Shown piece by piece: positions 23,101 through 31,546 of a stretch of 64,000 nucleotides of DNA. The notes under the pieces were generated by a model that saw only the letters and a list, made by a program, of their open reading frames with translations, was not told the origin of the DNA and ran no database searches. The stretch is from Trichostrongylus colubriformis (lineage: Eukaryota > Nematoda > Chromadorea > Rhabditida > Trichostrongylidae), in the NCBI GenBank assembly GCA_963978905.1, contig OZ022256.1, positions 24,384,426 through 24,448,425 on the forward strand, read 5' to 3'. The position numbers were made by a program, and so were the translations under genes. Within the stretch, counting starts at the first letter, position 1; each line of letters begins with the position of its first letter.

Positions 23101-24620
23101 CTCCCTCACCCTCCTTATTCCTCAGACCTATCTCTGACGAATTACCACTTTTTCCCGGTTCTCGATGCAAACCTGGGTCAGAAGGAGTTCGCCGAAACGA
23201 TGCATGTTGAAAATGCCATCGTTGACTTCATTAATTTTCGCAATCCTGAATTTGATCATGATGGCATATTTTCTTTACCAGATCGTTGGCAAGGTTGTGT
23301 AGATTCGAATGGTTTTTATAGACCTAATAGTTCCTTTCAGCAAGTCTGCTCGAAGAAAATGAAGAGGAAAACGCCAAATAGAAATTTTTGTCCAAAGTCA
23401 TCCTTCAGCTCACCTTTGATGCGATTGAAAAGGTCGTTTTAGGGGGTGCGTTGCATTTTAAAGGCAGTAATAGGGGTTCTGACCGAAAGGATCATCAAAT
23501 ATGAAGGTTCAGGTGCTCAACAGTGCGGAAGTGAAGAAATAATTGGATGAAATGGTCTCAAAAACCCAAGAAATGATACCCTCTCCTCGCCGTTTATTCC
23601 CATAAGGGGCGGATCGCCCTGAAAAAAAGGGGCGGGCTGCCATAAAACAAGTGTTAGCTGTTGAAGAAGACGGCTCTTATAAAGCCAGGAGGCACTCTAT
23701 CTTATTGGAAATCCCGCCACATATAGTCTTTTTCGACCATCAGCTTTTATTTGCGTGACTCACTTTAGAAGTTCCCATTACCCACATTACTGATTTTAAA
23801 CAGATATGGGACTCGAATGAGGCGAAATCACCTGCCCAACGCCCGTTCCGAGATGGCGACACAAAATTCTCTTAATGCGTGTTCATAGTTGTCAGACTCC
23901 GCAAATTCGCGTTTTTGCGATTTTGCGGCGTCGCACGTTCGGACGCGATACTACGACTTTGAAATGTTGGAATGCCGTATTCGCGTGCAGAGAGAGATTC
24001 CTGGCGCACTCCGACAGCAATTAGGGGCGCGTATTCGTGACTTTGTCTGTATAGCCGTCTGGGCTCTCCTAGAGTTGCCTGAGCTTTTCCAGAGAAGGAG
24101 ATTTGACAGCGTCGCGTGCTAGTCCGTCTGGTGTCTGATCTCGCGGCGAGAAGATGTTGCCGAGAGGGGCCAGCTATCTCCCGACCTCTGCGGAGCGGCG
24201 ACACCGCAGGGTCGCGAAGTCTGACGGCAGCCATTACTATGACACCTTCACTATGCAAAACTGTCTAACACTCGCGCCATGGAATTGATCGACGCCTGTA
24301 GCGCGAGCGCCAGACTCCTTTGCGCGAGACAGGTGCTGTTCTCATGTTTTTCAGGTCGAATTTCCCCAAGTTCAAATTTTCAGTCAAATACGAATGTTCA
24401 CTGAATATCTCTTCGACCGCATCAAAGTGCGAGCTAGTGGAGTGGCTTCCGGTAAACAGATCCAAAATAATAAAAAAAGTGAAAAGATCATACCTATAGA
24501 GACAAGCAGCGCGACCTTAGCTAGGTTCCATGTGGGCAATTTCGACTGCTCCTTTTTCGATTTGGACGACTGGGATAATGGTTGTGTTGTTGTTGACGGT
24601 GAGCCGCTAAAGCTCGTCAT
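11047..24620 (-). CDS. Facilitative sugar transporter, SLC2/GLUT-like (13 exons, gene level)
   Basis: Exons: 24620-24494, 21811-21687, 21580-21422, 21338-21241, 21160-21070, 20981-20905, 20819-20783 (end uncertain), 19444-19294, 15327-15255, 14309-14218, 11595-11467, 11413-11253, 11197-11047. Together they encode about 490 residues, close to the family's usual 490-520, with 12 predicted membrane helices. Family landmarks appear in order: GYQLLITNPAQ in helix 1, DRLGRRNG between helices 2 and 3, EDSP after helix 6, VNAFAF in helix 7, VERMGRRPLLL between helices 8 and 9, and PETKGLT after helix 12. All junctions except 7/8 are canonical and in phase. Known family members carry hexoses down their gradient across the plasma membrane. 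The GLUT1 QQ pair in helix 7 and the Trp in helix 10 are replaced here, so the substrate is open. A last short C-terminal exon was not found. Confidence 0.88.
11253..11413 (-). CDS. Transporter exon 12: helices 10-11
   Basis: The acceptor is TCGTTCAG. It encodes EQWIGWCVVLSICVFNLSFA, then GPGPLCFFVPGELVSQKAVA. 'GP..WF...EL..Q' of GLUTs is kept except that the Trp is Phe. Phase 0-2; donor GATC|GTACGT. Confidence 0.92.
11467..11595 (-). CDS. Transporter exon 11: loop 8-9 and helix 9
   Basis: It encodes IGVLASGQLVERMGRRPLLL then TFGGLGLVNVLISGFMYMFQ. ERMGRRPLLL is the strongest family signature in the gene. 129 bases, phase 0-0; donor AAG|GTAACT. Confidence 0.93.
12444..13350 (+). mobile_element. 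5'-truncated LINE (CR1-like) with AATAAATAAATAAA tail
   Basis: The insertion lies in transporter intron 10, antisense to the gene. It keeps only the 3' end of a non-LTR reverse transcriptase frame and ends near 13348 in a short tandem tail (CAATAAATAAATAAATG). 5' truncation and a simple-repeat tail are usual for LINE copies made by target-primed reverse transcription. Confidence 0.75.
12455..13216 (+). pseudogene. Reverse transcriptase C-terminal domain (LINE fragment)
   Basis: 253 residues are open. The fragment begins past the catalytic YxDD box with LSISTDKTQMMCIGKR, then VRDLGFLYDRNLDFSGHY, YVRPILECGSTVYSP and ALEGVQNSFTRKL, the usual order of the post-palm segment of CR1/Jockey-type LINE polymerases (K-T---M--G, LGV..D..L.F..H, RPILEYGS..W.P, +EKVQR.FTR.+). 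The endonuclease and catalytic palm are missing, so it cannot work. The frame has no internal stop over 760 bases, so the insertion is not old. Confidence 0.85.
14218..14309 (-). CDS. Transporter exon 10: helix 7 end and helix 8
   Basis: The acceptor is TTTTAGCAG. It encodes VNAFAFDILLSVGLKATHAS then LGNLAICIMAV. VNAFAF aligns with GLUT 'INAVFYY'. The donor is GTG|GTGAGT, phase 0. Confidence 0.87.
14695..15010. repeat. Tandem repeat, unit about 147 bp, about two copies
   Basis: The block GCTTTGTTGCG...GATATG...TTTCGAGGCTCC...TATCACTTCCGGTCCCTCACC...CTATATCACTTTAAAAAT starts at about 14700 and 14843, with a third partial start at 14991. It is followed by a purine-pyrimidine tract of GACGGACA repeats (15021-15061). 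It lies in transporter intron 9. Confidence 0.8.
15255..15327 (-). CDS. Transporter exon 9: helix 7, first half
   Basis: The acceptor is TTCTTCTTTAG. It encodes DKKWLCGFLVGIAIMNGTMM then CGVA. By position this replaces the helix 7 'QLSQQLSG' of GLUT1: the two sugar-contacting Gln are Met and Cys here. Phase 0-1. Confidence 0.87.
15920..16818 (+). mobile_element. mariner element, internally deleted (899 bp)
   Basis: TA-flanked terminal inverted repeats, TTAGGTTGATTCATAATAAA at the left and its complement at the right, match over about 30 bp. The transposase frame starts near 16088 (MPHDFKRSRDHIRNVILF, first helix-turn-helix) and reaches FASGDYSIEDE at the end of the second, then jumps to WWSVHGVEYWELL. 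The second catalytic block (VYFQHDN) and third (YSPDLAPSDFHLF) follow, across stops and frameshifts. The segment with the first catalytic Asp is gone. Full mariners are about 1.3 kb, so roughly 400 bp are missing. It lies in transporter intron 8. Confidence 0.88.
17356..17793. mobile_element. Near-perfect palindromic MITE (about 180 bp arms)
   Basis: Flanked by TTTAA on both sides; the ends are ACGAATCGTCCACGGAAAAT and its near-complement TTTTCCGTGAACGATTCCTT. The arms meet near 17580 and are almost identical over CAGCACCACAAAGTGCGGTC and GGGCGGGGCCTCCGTG. The high identity of the arms suggests recent activity or gene conversion. The short ORFs on each strand are the same sequence read twice. 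It shares its termini with 9236-9636. Confidence 0.85.
18139..19293. other. Intron 8 of the transporter, unassigned part
   Basis: A 132-codon plus-strand frame (18672-19070) and an 80-codon hydrophobic minus-strand frame (18256-18498) occur. The latter looks membrane-like but cannot be spliced into the transporter without breaking the exon 8 to exon 9 join, which is exact. I treat both as chance. Confidence 0.35.
19294..19444 (-). CDS. Transporter exon 8: central cytosolic loop
   Basis: It encodes YLLTQGKEQAAEESILFYHG, then an acidic/basic linker (VSERETEPLIDSLKKGSEG) and LGLFEIFT, the usual lead into helix 7. The donor ACG|GTAGGT leaves phase 0. Confidence 0.85.
20036..20149 (+). CDS. Possible first exon of an unrecognised plus-strand gene
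   Basis: An ATG at 20036 opens MPPPSDFKYDPDLMNDEY, and the frame continues for 38 codons to CTA|GTGAGTACGG, a strong donor; a second donor-like GTGAGT lies at 20089. The segment is antisense, inside transporter intron 7. No second exon could be linked, and the upstream 160 bp are GC-rich like the MITE at 25284, so it may be chance within a repeat. No function assigned. Confidence 0.22.
20783..20819 (-). CDS. Transporter exon 7: LPFLEDSP loop (3' boundary unresolved)
   Basis: The acceptor GGTCACCAG is followed by LPFLEDSPLN, equivalent to the GLUT 'P.SPR.L' signature after helix 6. The frame then meets TAA. The only canonical-looking donor, AAAG|GTCGTT, lies just beyond that stop, and the GTTTCC site at 20782 gives phase 0, whereas exon 8 needs phase 2. 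A GC donor, a missed microexon or a real lesion are all possible. Confidence 0.55.
20905..20981 (-). CDS. Transporter exon 6: helix 6
   Basis: It encodes VMWGKTRIEKALWVFITIPH then VSATIA. The donor GC|GTTGTC joins in frame, across a 85-base intron, to LPFLEDSP in exon 7. The start after CGAAGAG is less certain than the other acceptors. Confidence 0.65.
21070..21160 (-). CDS. Transporter exon 5: helix 5
   Basis: It completes the E-C-S-P junction and encodes SPLACRGMISMATGILLQ then VGLVVGSITAMPE, matching 'AP..LRG.......Q...G.....' of GLUTs. The donor is GAG|GTATGT, phase 0. Confidence 0.9.
21241..21338 (-). CDS. Transporter exon 4: helix 4
   Basis: The acceptor is TAGCTTTTCAG. It encodes TNSYILYSLARILLGAAIG then GIGPMFIIEC, matching the GLUT 'GR.L.G...G....P.Y..E' block. 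Phase 0-2. Confidence 0.9.
21422..21580 (-). CDS. Transporter exon 3: helices 2-3
   Basis: The acceptor is CTTTTCAG. It encodes FIWGVIVSTFFWGATVGALL, then the conserved loop motif DRLGRRNG and helix 3 (SFLVQIIAVALEIL). 159 bases, phase 0-0; donor TTTT|GTTAGT. Confidence 0.92.
21687..21811 (-). CDS. Transporter exon 2: helix 1 and first extracellular loop
   Basis: The acceptor is ATCGCAG. The exon encodes GGGFNFGYQLLITNPAQAAF, which matches the GLUT helix 1 pattern (FGYN..V.N.PQ..I), then FLNDSYAETHGVYESRETLV. The donor GTG|GTGGGT leaves phase 0. Confidence 0.88.
21905..22470. repeat. Degenerate tandem array, unit about 145 bp
   Basis: Three diverged units on the plus strand share CGTAGC(A/G)TG.AA(A/T)CAA.ACGTATC, CAATGCTTTTCCGCGAATCC and TATCTTATCCCTTTCCG.AG, at about 22030, 22186 and 22337. 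A partly inverted portion (TTTGCGGAAGAGCATAATTA...) precedes at 21910. It lies in transporter intron 1; the open frames on both strands come from the repeat. Confidence 0.65.
22665..23340. mobile_element. Two mariner 3' ends in inverted (tail-out) orientation
   Basis: On the minus strand (about 22960-22690) translation gives DSRNPDFDRDGIFSLPDPWQ; on the plus strand (about 23120-23330) it gives PPYSSDLSLTNYHFFP and then RNPEFDHDGIFSLPDRWQ. Both are the C-terminal end of mariner transposases with the third catalytic block. Inner flanks CCCTCACCC..CTTATTCCTCAGACCTATC mirror each other at 22965-23005 and 23100-23140, so the pair forms a palindrome centred near 23050. It lies in transporter intron 1. 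Confidence 0.75.
23457..23805. repeat. Dispersed repeat family B, copy 2 (diverged)
   Basis: It shares TTTTAAAGGCAGTAATAG at the start, the CAAAAACCCAAGAAATG block and the CCCATTACCCACATTACTGA end with the copies at 10326 and 28186, with an interior that is shorter. Confidence 0.5.
24494..24620 (-). CDS. Transporter exon 1: cytosolic N-terminus and start of helix 1
   Basis: It begins with ATG at 24620 (MTSFSGSPSTTTQP...), a Ser/Lys-rich tail of about 30 residues, then WNLAKVALLVSI entering helix 1. The donor is TAG|GTATGA, phase 1. The long intron 1 (21812-24493) follows. Confidence 0.75.
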
Positions 24621-24639
24621 GCAACTTCAACGCCTATTC

Positions 24640-25283
24640 ATAGAATGTTTTGAAATTGTGTTTCATTGATTCACTTTCTCTCAAGCCCTTCAAAATGGGA
24701 CAATGTACTGGGTATACGTGACGGTGCCGTATTCCCACTTCCATGTCTCCCTTGCAGACACCGCTCGCGATAAGTTGACTGTTTTTTCTACCCGTGAGGA
24801 GATAGCCCCGCCCGCAACTAAAAAGGTTAACCATTTACCTGAGTGCTGGGATGAGTATTAATCGCGTACAGAATTCGCATGAATATGTATGACGCTCACC
24901 GTTCCGACCCTCGCCATCGAGGTGACCGCCGGAGCAGCGGTGGCAACTAGCTGACAAAAAAGGCTTGTTTTCGGTTGTGATGAGGTGGAGACGACGAAAT
25001 TCTTGTAGTGAAGGTAATGTTACTAGAGAAGAAAGGTAATCCCCGAATTTTATAATAAAATCAAGCAGAAGCTTATGCGGGCGCTTGCATTTGTACCGTG
25101 ATCTCATACTAGGCGAAGGTTGGCAAGGCTCAATATTTGGGGTTTTGAAGTTTTCTTCGCCTTTTTTTCGGATTCTTCGGTATACTCAGGAATTGTACCA
25201 GTACGATGACCGACGAAGTGTATGGTGACTTGTGCCTCTAAGTCTAGGAGGTGCATTAGGAATACGGATGATGCAGCAGACAG
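24640..25283. other. Region upstream of the transporter start, nothing assigned
   Basis: This would hold the transporter promoter on the minus strand. No recognisable core element or upstream exon was found; a 90-codon minus frame with four Cys (25107-24835) has no acceptor or donor pair linking it to exon 1. Confidence 0.3.
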
Positions 25284-25522
25284 GGTGTGTGCAGATATGA
25301 CAGCGAATCGCTTCGCGGCGTTTCACTCGCACCGCCACCAGTACGACTCGCCGTATCCATTGCCCTTGGGAGCCGGCCGAGCGTGACTACGTCATGTCTG
25401 CGCTTCCACTCATGCCACACTGCCTTGCTTGAAGGCTGCCATGCCCTGCCACTGCACTCGCACCCGCCGCGCCGCTCGTCGCGGGCGGTCACGCGATTCG
25501 CTGTCATATCTGCACACACCCA
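25284..25522. mobile_element. MITE with 27 bp terminal inverted repeats
   Basis: GGGTGTGTGCAGATATGACA then GCGAATCGC at the left end is mirrored exactly at 25494-25522. The interior is GC-rich with CGCGCCGCTCGTCGCGGGCGG. An interior block (ATGCCACACTGCCTTG) resembles 19965-19985, hinting at a relative there. Confidence 0.75.
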
Positions 25523-27294
25523 TTGTAGGATGCATCCATGTGTAATGTATCCTCCACTCCTCCTACCTACAGTGCTTTGTCAAGGAGTCCAATGAGGTGA
25601 AATGGAGAAACAACACACAAAACAGCTGATGGCATAAATCAACTGTATTTGCCACACTCAGGGCAGCTGTATGAGGTTATGTCACTATCGGCAATGGTGA
25701 AAGGTGATGAGCGGACTTGTCATGAAGGTCAGCGAATGTTTGGGGTTACGCCTCAATCCCTTACAACTTTGAATGAGATTTGAGTTTCCAAAAGAATTAC
25801 GCAATGACCATAACATTATCCTTTCTACGAAATGTCAGTACAGCAATAGCGAGAGATACTTCTGGTCTCAGAAGACATGGAAATGTGGTAAACCCCTTAT
25901 CACGCTCTCCTACACCTATTGGCGCTCCTTTCGACAAACAATCATGGGCCTTATCAACTGACCTAATTCCTAGACTTGCTCACCTTTCGTGAAACCTCTT
26001 ATCAACTATGAGCATATTAGTCAGTTAATGAAAGCAAAGGTGAAAATTCCCCATTCACTCGGACAGCATAAATGGACAAATCAAGCAATGGAGAACGGAT
26101 ACACAATGATCGATTGGGACAAAAAGGACAAAGAAAAGCAATGGTTAAGGAAATGTGAAGTCTTGACTACTACTTGAGTTTGTTGAAAATGCCATCAATC
26201 GATATGGAAACGATTCATTTGGCAAACATCCAACCAATCAATAGTGCATTCAGTTATAGGTCATATAGAAAAATGCAAAGTAAAATGGATACCAACCGTG
26301 CCATCCCAGTGGTGTTCTCAAGCGTCGGTTCTCAATGAGCTTCACGCAACAAAAATGAAATGATCAGTGTATCACGAGGAAGGGAAGCGATTGCGTGAAC
26401 AGATGTTGCGGAATAGGCTAGCAGAGCGGAAACACAGAGAAGTGCCGACCTCATAGCTGCCGTAGAGTGACCTTTGCACTGCGTATTGTCAGCTGGATCT
26501 GTTAGCGTGCAAATAGAAACATGCTAGTGTGGTAGAAAAACTAGTCATGAAATGGAACAATTGCTGCAATGAAAAAGTTAGATGTATGTTCATTAATGGG
26601 TTGAATAATCCACACCGTGATAAATCAATGGAGCTATTCAAATGCAGTTTGAATCATGACTTGGCTGCGGTTTTCCTCTTTGTCAGTGGCTGTCTCTGAC
26701 ACCTTTACGTTGAGTTTTGAACTTCTTCTTGCTATTATGCCCTTAAAGGATTTACTCAGTTGTAATTTGCTGGGGGAATGAAACCGTCACAGAAGGTTTT
26801 GCTGAACCACGCAAACTTACAAGTCTTTGGTAAGATGAGATATTAGAATAGATGAGATTTAGCGCTTCAGAAAAGATCGACTAGACTGAATTTTGTACTG
26901 CGCTCTTTATATCACTGCTGAACCAGCAGCCGCTACTTTGTAGACTGAAATCACACATCACGACAATCTTGTGTTGATTATTCCTTCTTAGCCACTATTC
27001 AACTATCACTATTCCAGACATCGCGAGCTGATCAAAAAATTTTCGCTATTCTCCAGACACCGCGAGTTAAAAAATTTTCGCTAGAATTTCGCTTATGGAG
27101 GTTATTTGGGGTGCTGTCCATGAATATGACTTCCGTTTCGACGTTGGCGCCGATTAAGTGCACGTACGGAATTGGTGCAACAGCTTTTCCCACAAATTCC
27201 CTTTAAAATTGTCGTTTAGGAGTCATTCGGAATGCTGATTACGAATGTGACATTGATTTCAAGTACGAAATCAGTGGTAATGTATTGTATCAGT
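25523..27294. other. Intergenic DNA, nothing assigned
   Basis: Short ORFs only. A short direct repeat (TTTTTCGCTATTCTCCAGACACCGCGAG related to ATCACTATTCCAGACATCGCGAG) occurs at 27005-27075. No gene, RNA or domain recognised. Confidence 0.35.
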
Positions 27295-27651
27295 GATAAT
27301 GTATTGGGTTAAGAGATAAGTTCCCGCGGTTTTTTGTTCTCTGTTTTTCAGATTGTTCTTTCAACATTTTTCAGATTCCTCTTCTAACAAAACTTATATG
27401 TGTTTTCGATAGAGCTTTTTCAGCTTTACAAAATGCTATTATCTGTTTTTCAATTTCTTCGATTACCTAATATTACGAGGTTCGGAAATGAAGTAAGCTG
27501 AAAGCCAAAGTTGGCACTCCCAACACTTCATTTTCCTCCCTGTTCGATGTTCCGATAGAGCTTTTCAGCTCTAAAAAAAGGTTTCATTTGTTTCTGATCA
27601 CTTGACTGTTATTATTTTTGGTTTAGAAATGAAGTAATTGTCAGGGGAGAC

Positions 27652-27800
27652 GGTCGTTTGGCGCGGCCCCTTGGAGCTAATTTGCCAATGGGGCACTGCC
27701 AAAGCTCCTCCCCTAAAAAGGCTTAGGTAAATCTGGGAGAGTCCAGACTGCCCATGCGCCCCATAGGCAAATTAGCTGCAAGGGCCGCGCCAAACGACAT
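27652..27800. mobile_element. Short palindromic MITE nested in the foldback
   Basis: The ends GTCGTTTGGCGCGGCCCCTT and AAGGGCCGCGCCAAACGACA are complementary, as are GAGCTAATTTGCCAATGGGGC and its partner. About 60 bp of spacer contain CCAAAGCTCCTCCCC and a weakly paired centre. Confidence 0.8.
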
Positions 27801-28185
27801 ACACTCATTGTCAGGAATACCTGCACTTTGGCGCATCGAAGTCCAAAAAAGCTAACCGTTACCGCGTCAGACGAAATCAAATGAGGGAAAAAGACATTTC
27901 TGAGCTGTCTACTGTTATAATCGAGGGGTTTCTTGGACGATAGAAGTGTAAGGTGAAATCTCGTTTTTGTGCGAAATAAAAGCGGGTGGGCTTTCGCTGA
28001 GTACCCCATTCCTAAACGTCAGGTATATCAAACTGTGAAAGTATTCGAAAGACTAGTAGTAGCATCTTTTAGAGCAGAAATTGCTCTATGGAATGTATAT
28101 ATGCACATTCTATTCAATCTCGACGGTAGGCGAGGAAGAGAAGATAACGAAAGTGCACACTTTTGCTGAGTTCTGCATTGGTGAG

Positions 28186-28690
28186 TCTTAAAGGCAGCTT
28201 TAGAGGAAATTCGGACAAAAAGTGAAAGAAGTAGTGAATATAAAAGCGGAGATGCCTAGTAACAGGACAGTGGAGAAAAAACGGATGGAAATGGCCAAAT
28301 ACCCAAGAAATAGGACCCCTTCCCACCGTTGGTCCTAGGCGCGGACGACCTTTCCGTCGAGAGGCGGATAGTCCGCACAGGTTTTCCGTTGGCATTACCA
28401 AGACGTAAACGTGAAGTGATGTTCGGGAATGCGACAGCATCTATTTTGTTGTGATGAGCTTCAAGCTAGAAGTGAGAAAGCGCGCTGCGATACTTTTAAT
28501 CCTGCCGATTTCCTTGACCAACCTCACCGTGACCAACCACTAATCACGTCGCCTGGAGGCAGGCTGCCCTAAACTAGGGCCTGACGAGGCCGCCTCCGCC
28601 ACAGCTCAAGGGGGCGCCTTCCGCGTGGGATTTCGCCTCCTTTTGGGATTTCTTATCACTCACATTATCCCTAACACTGTCTTTGAAAAT
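28186..28690. repeat. Dispersed repeat family B, copy 3
   Basis: It aligns block by block with 10326-10902: GGACAAAAAGTGAAAGAAGT, GCCTAGTAACAGGACAGTGG, TACCCAAGAAATAGGACCCC, CGCGGACGACCTTTCCG and the end CACATTATCCCTAACACTGT. The interior has a GC-rich stem around 28560-28620. It has no coding role. Confidence 0.7.
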
Positions 28691-29012
28691 AGCAAAAAGT
28701 TGAGCGAATTGAAAGAAAGGCAGAACCATTGTGTAGAGCTGAAAAAAGCTCTATCGAAAATATATGCTCATACATTTCTTTCTCGATGGCAGAGGTAGAT
28801 GAAGTGTCGGGAGTGCCAACTTCTGCCTTCAGCTTACTTCGTTTCCAGACCTCATAAATATTAGGCAGTCGAAGGAATAGAAAACAGATGTAGTGTTTAG
28901 TGTAGAGCAGAAAAAAGCTTTATCGATAACATATATGAACTTCGTTGGAAGAGGAAGGGAACAATGTGAACAACAAAACCGCGGGGACTTATTCTTCAAC
29001 GCAATAGCTGGG

Positions 29013-30052
29013 GGGCGTCAACTTCCAGCAGTAATCATTCACCTGCATGGTCTCGCTTGAGAATATGAAAAGTGAAGCAAGTCTCAAAGTTAATACTTAA
29101 AAGAACCTTCCCGATAGGCTGTATCAAGCCAGGCAAGATCACGTTTCGCCTATGGTGTCAAGCAAAACTCCACGGTAACGCATGTGATCCCTTTGTCGCT
29201 CCCATTACTTCATCTTTCATAATACCTTGCAATCCTCCGCATTCGTGTGGGAGGTTTGGATATCAGTGACGCCCTATCTTCAGCCCTTTTACTACCCAAT
29301 AGTACTTCGCTACGCGGGCTGGGAGGCAATGCACGTACGTAAGGAGGCGCGCCGGTGAGTCATGGCAGCGCACGGAGCTCGTGAAGCCACTCCAGCCACA
29401 CCTGAAGCGCCTCCCCGCCCATCGCTCAACGGCACGAGTCGTTAGGTCTGGGCTTGCTGCGTCTTTTGGGGCGTCGGTGGGGGATAGCAGCTGATTCTTT
29501 GTGCCGAATTGCTGATTTCGGCTATCATAAAATCCCCATTATTTATGGTTCGGCAGGTTCCCTTTTCAAGAGTTGACTTAGTTTTTTGAGGAAGTGCTCT
29601 TGCTTTCCATTAGTTTTGCAGGCGCTCATGTACTATGGGGTTGGTACTCGAAAACAAGATCTAGGAGGTAAATTTTTGCTCACCTTGAGAGGTTAAGAAG
29701 GAGCTTCGAGGAGTGTCTTCAACCACAAGAAGGATGCTAAAAAACACTTTCTACTATGAAAAATATCCATCGGTTCTAGAGCTCCTTCACCCCCAAGGCT
29801 TCGGCAAAAATCACATTTTCCAGTCTGCATTGATATCTAAGTACTTTTTAACACATTAAAACCATAATACTAGAGCAGACACGCAATAAAAAAATCCAAA
29901 AAACAAAAAAAAGGCACCGTAAGTGTGGTGTAGCCTCACCTACAGGTGACGACGTGTTAATAGACGGTGCGCGCTCGACACGCCTCGCGGCACGATCCAT
30001 TCCATACTAACGCCTATTAACACGTTCCGACACAACAGCTTTCACCCTTAGG
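29013..30052. other. Unassigned, GC-rich patch at 29290-29480
   Basis: The patch resembles the interiors of nearby GC-rich MITEs. A short inverted pair (CGTGTTAATAGACG at 29952 against CGCCTATTAACACG at 30010) brackets a CpG-rich core and could be another small palindrome. No gene found. Confidence 0.35.
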
Positions 30053-30552
30053 CTGCGTTCATACCAAATTGAATAAGAGTTTTGGCGCATCGGCGTAAAA
30101 GTAAATATACGAATCGATCGAGAAAATGAGCGGATTTGCGCATCCGAGATTTTAAAGAATTGGCGCATTCGCGTCATGCATAAGATACGTATCGATCAAG
30201 AAAAAGAGTGTGTTAGCGCGTCCGCGATTTGAGAAAATTGGCGGATTGGCGCATCCGCGATGTGGGAGAATTGTCGCATTCGCGTGGAGGATAAGATACG
30301 TACTGGTTGAAAAATGAGGGTAATGGCGCATCCGCGACTTTGGATATTTGCCATAACAGATATCGAATTTTGATAAGATATGTAAAATCAAGTAATGGAA
30401 AGAGGAGAAAAGAAATCAACAGCATGTTGGCATGCGCGCGTTCAACTACCGCGGTTGCTAGAGTGACGTGGCACGCCAAAAATCCCAAATCGCGGATGCG
30501 CCGATGCGCCGATGCGCCAAAACTCTCATTCAATTTGGTATGAACGCAGGCT
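30053..30552. mobile_element. PIF/Harbinger-like MITE flanked by TTA
   Basis: TTA is followed by GGCTGCGTTCATACCAAATT; the right end is AATTTGGTATGAACGCAGGC followed by TTA. A three-base TTA duplication is typical of PIF/Harbinger elements. The interior carries four or five diverged repeats of TTGGCGCATCCGCGA...AAGATACGTA.CGAT.GA. No transposase. Confidence 0.75.
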
Positions 30553-30649
30553 TACTTCACACCTTGTTCACACCTTTTTTCTTTTATAATGTTGCATGCT
30601 GATTCCTGATGGATAGAAGATATGCGTGCGATAGTGGACCTGGCATTTA

Positions 30650-31546
30650 TTAGGTTGTAAGGAAAGTTCTGGCCGCTTTTTCGCAATCACAAGATAAATT
30701 TAAATATCAGAGCGCGTCAACATGAATCAGCTGACATATTGTGCTCGTTAGATAGAGAAAAAGTTGCTCTTTCAGAATATATGTTTTATTTGGAATGCCA
30801 CAAGGTTTTCAATTTATTAGGGAAGTTTTAAAGTGCTGCGAAAATGGCACTTTTAAGATGACTTCACTTCAAGAGTTTTTGTTTAGCCGAGTCCCAGCGA
30901 AGGTGACCACAAATGTGAATACTGCAAGAGGAGGGGGTGTATCACTGGATGGAACACATTGTCTCCGGTTTCAGAAGTGCAGAAATGAGGACGAGCTGCT
31001 CGAATTTTCAATTGATCAAATCGCTTTAACTAAAACGGCAGAAGGCGATGACCGTCCATATTTGCAGGGGATATCCACAAGTATTGGCCCTCAACAAGCA
31101 ACCTTAGCTGACCACCTCAAGTGGCCTTGATTTGGAAAAATCCAAAAAAATGGGTGCCGCGGGACCCCCCACGGCAGTCATGCAAGCGCATTTTTCACAA
31201 ATCCTCTTCCACTAATTGAAGCAGTTGCAGGGTGAGGCCCTTACTCGTCTATCATGTTCATCAGATCTAGCGCTAACTATGCCCCACTTCCCAAAACATC
31301 TGGCCAGCTCCTTCAGTAGCAGTGTGTTCAGAAAGAGTGGCGATTTGAAGTCGACTTTTTTTCATTTCGCGCAATATAAATTATCAGCCCTTTATCAAAT
31401 TGAGATGTGTAGGTATGCATAGTGTTGCCAAGAGTGTGGCGAATCTAATGGTGCTCACTCTGTGAGAAAAGATGCACTCTGAGCCGAGTTATGATCTCTC
31501 GAAGTTGAAATTTCAAAAACCGGCCAAAACTTTCCTTACAACCTAA
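30650..31546 (+). mobile_element. mariner element, internally deleted (897 bp)
   Basis: TA-flanked ends are TTAGGTTGTAAGGAAAGTT and its complement; CGGCC follows on both sides. The interior translates to a helix-turn-helix region (TFKMTSLQEFLFSRV...ARGGGVSLDGTHCLRFQKCRN, ending QQATLADHLK), then after a gap to SSDLALTMPHFPKHL, the place of the third catalytic block. The first and second catalytic Asp segments are missing. Several stops are present. It belongs to a different mariner subfamily from 15920 and 53975 by terminal sequence. Confidence 0.8.

Larger units (their letters stand above)
27295..29012. mobile_element. Foldback element with about 290 bp arms and nested insertions
   Basis: The left arm 27295-27585 and right arm 28725-29012 match in inverted orientation through TTCCCGCGGTTTT, ATAGAGCTTTTTCAGCT, CTTCGATTACCTAATATTA and GTTGGCACTCCCAACACTTCA, with the matching complements on the right. 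Between the arms lie the palindrome 27652-27800 and a family B repeat copy at 28186-28690. It has no transposase. Nested order implies the foldback inserted first. Confidence 0.7.
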
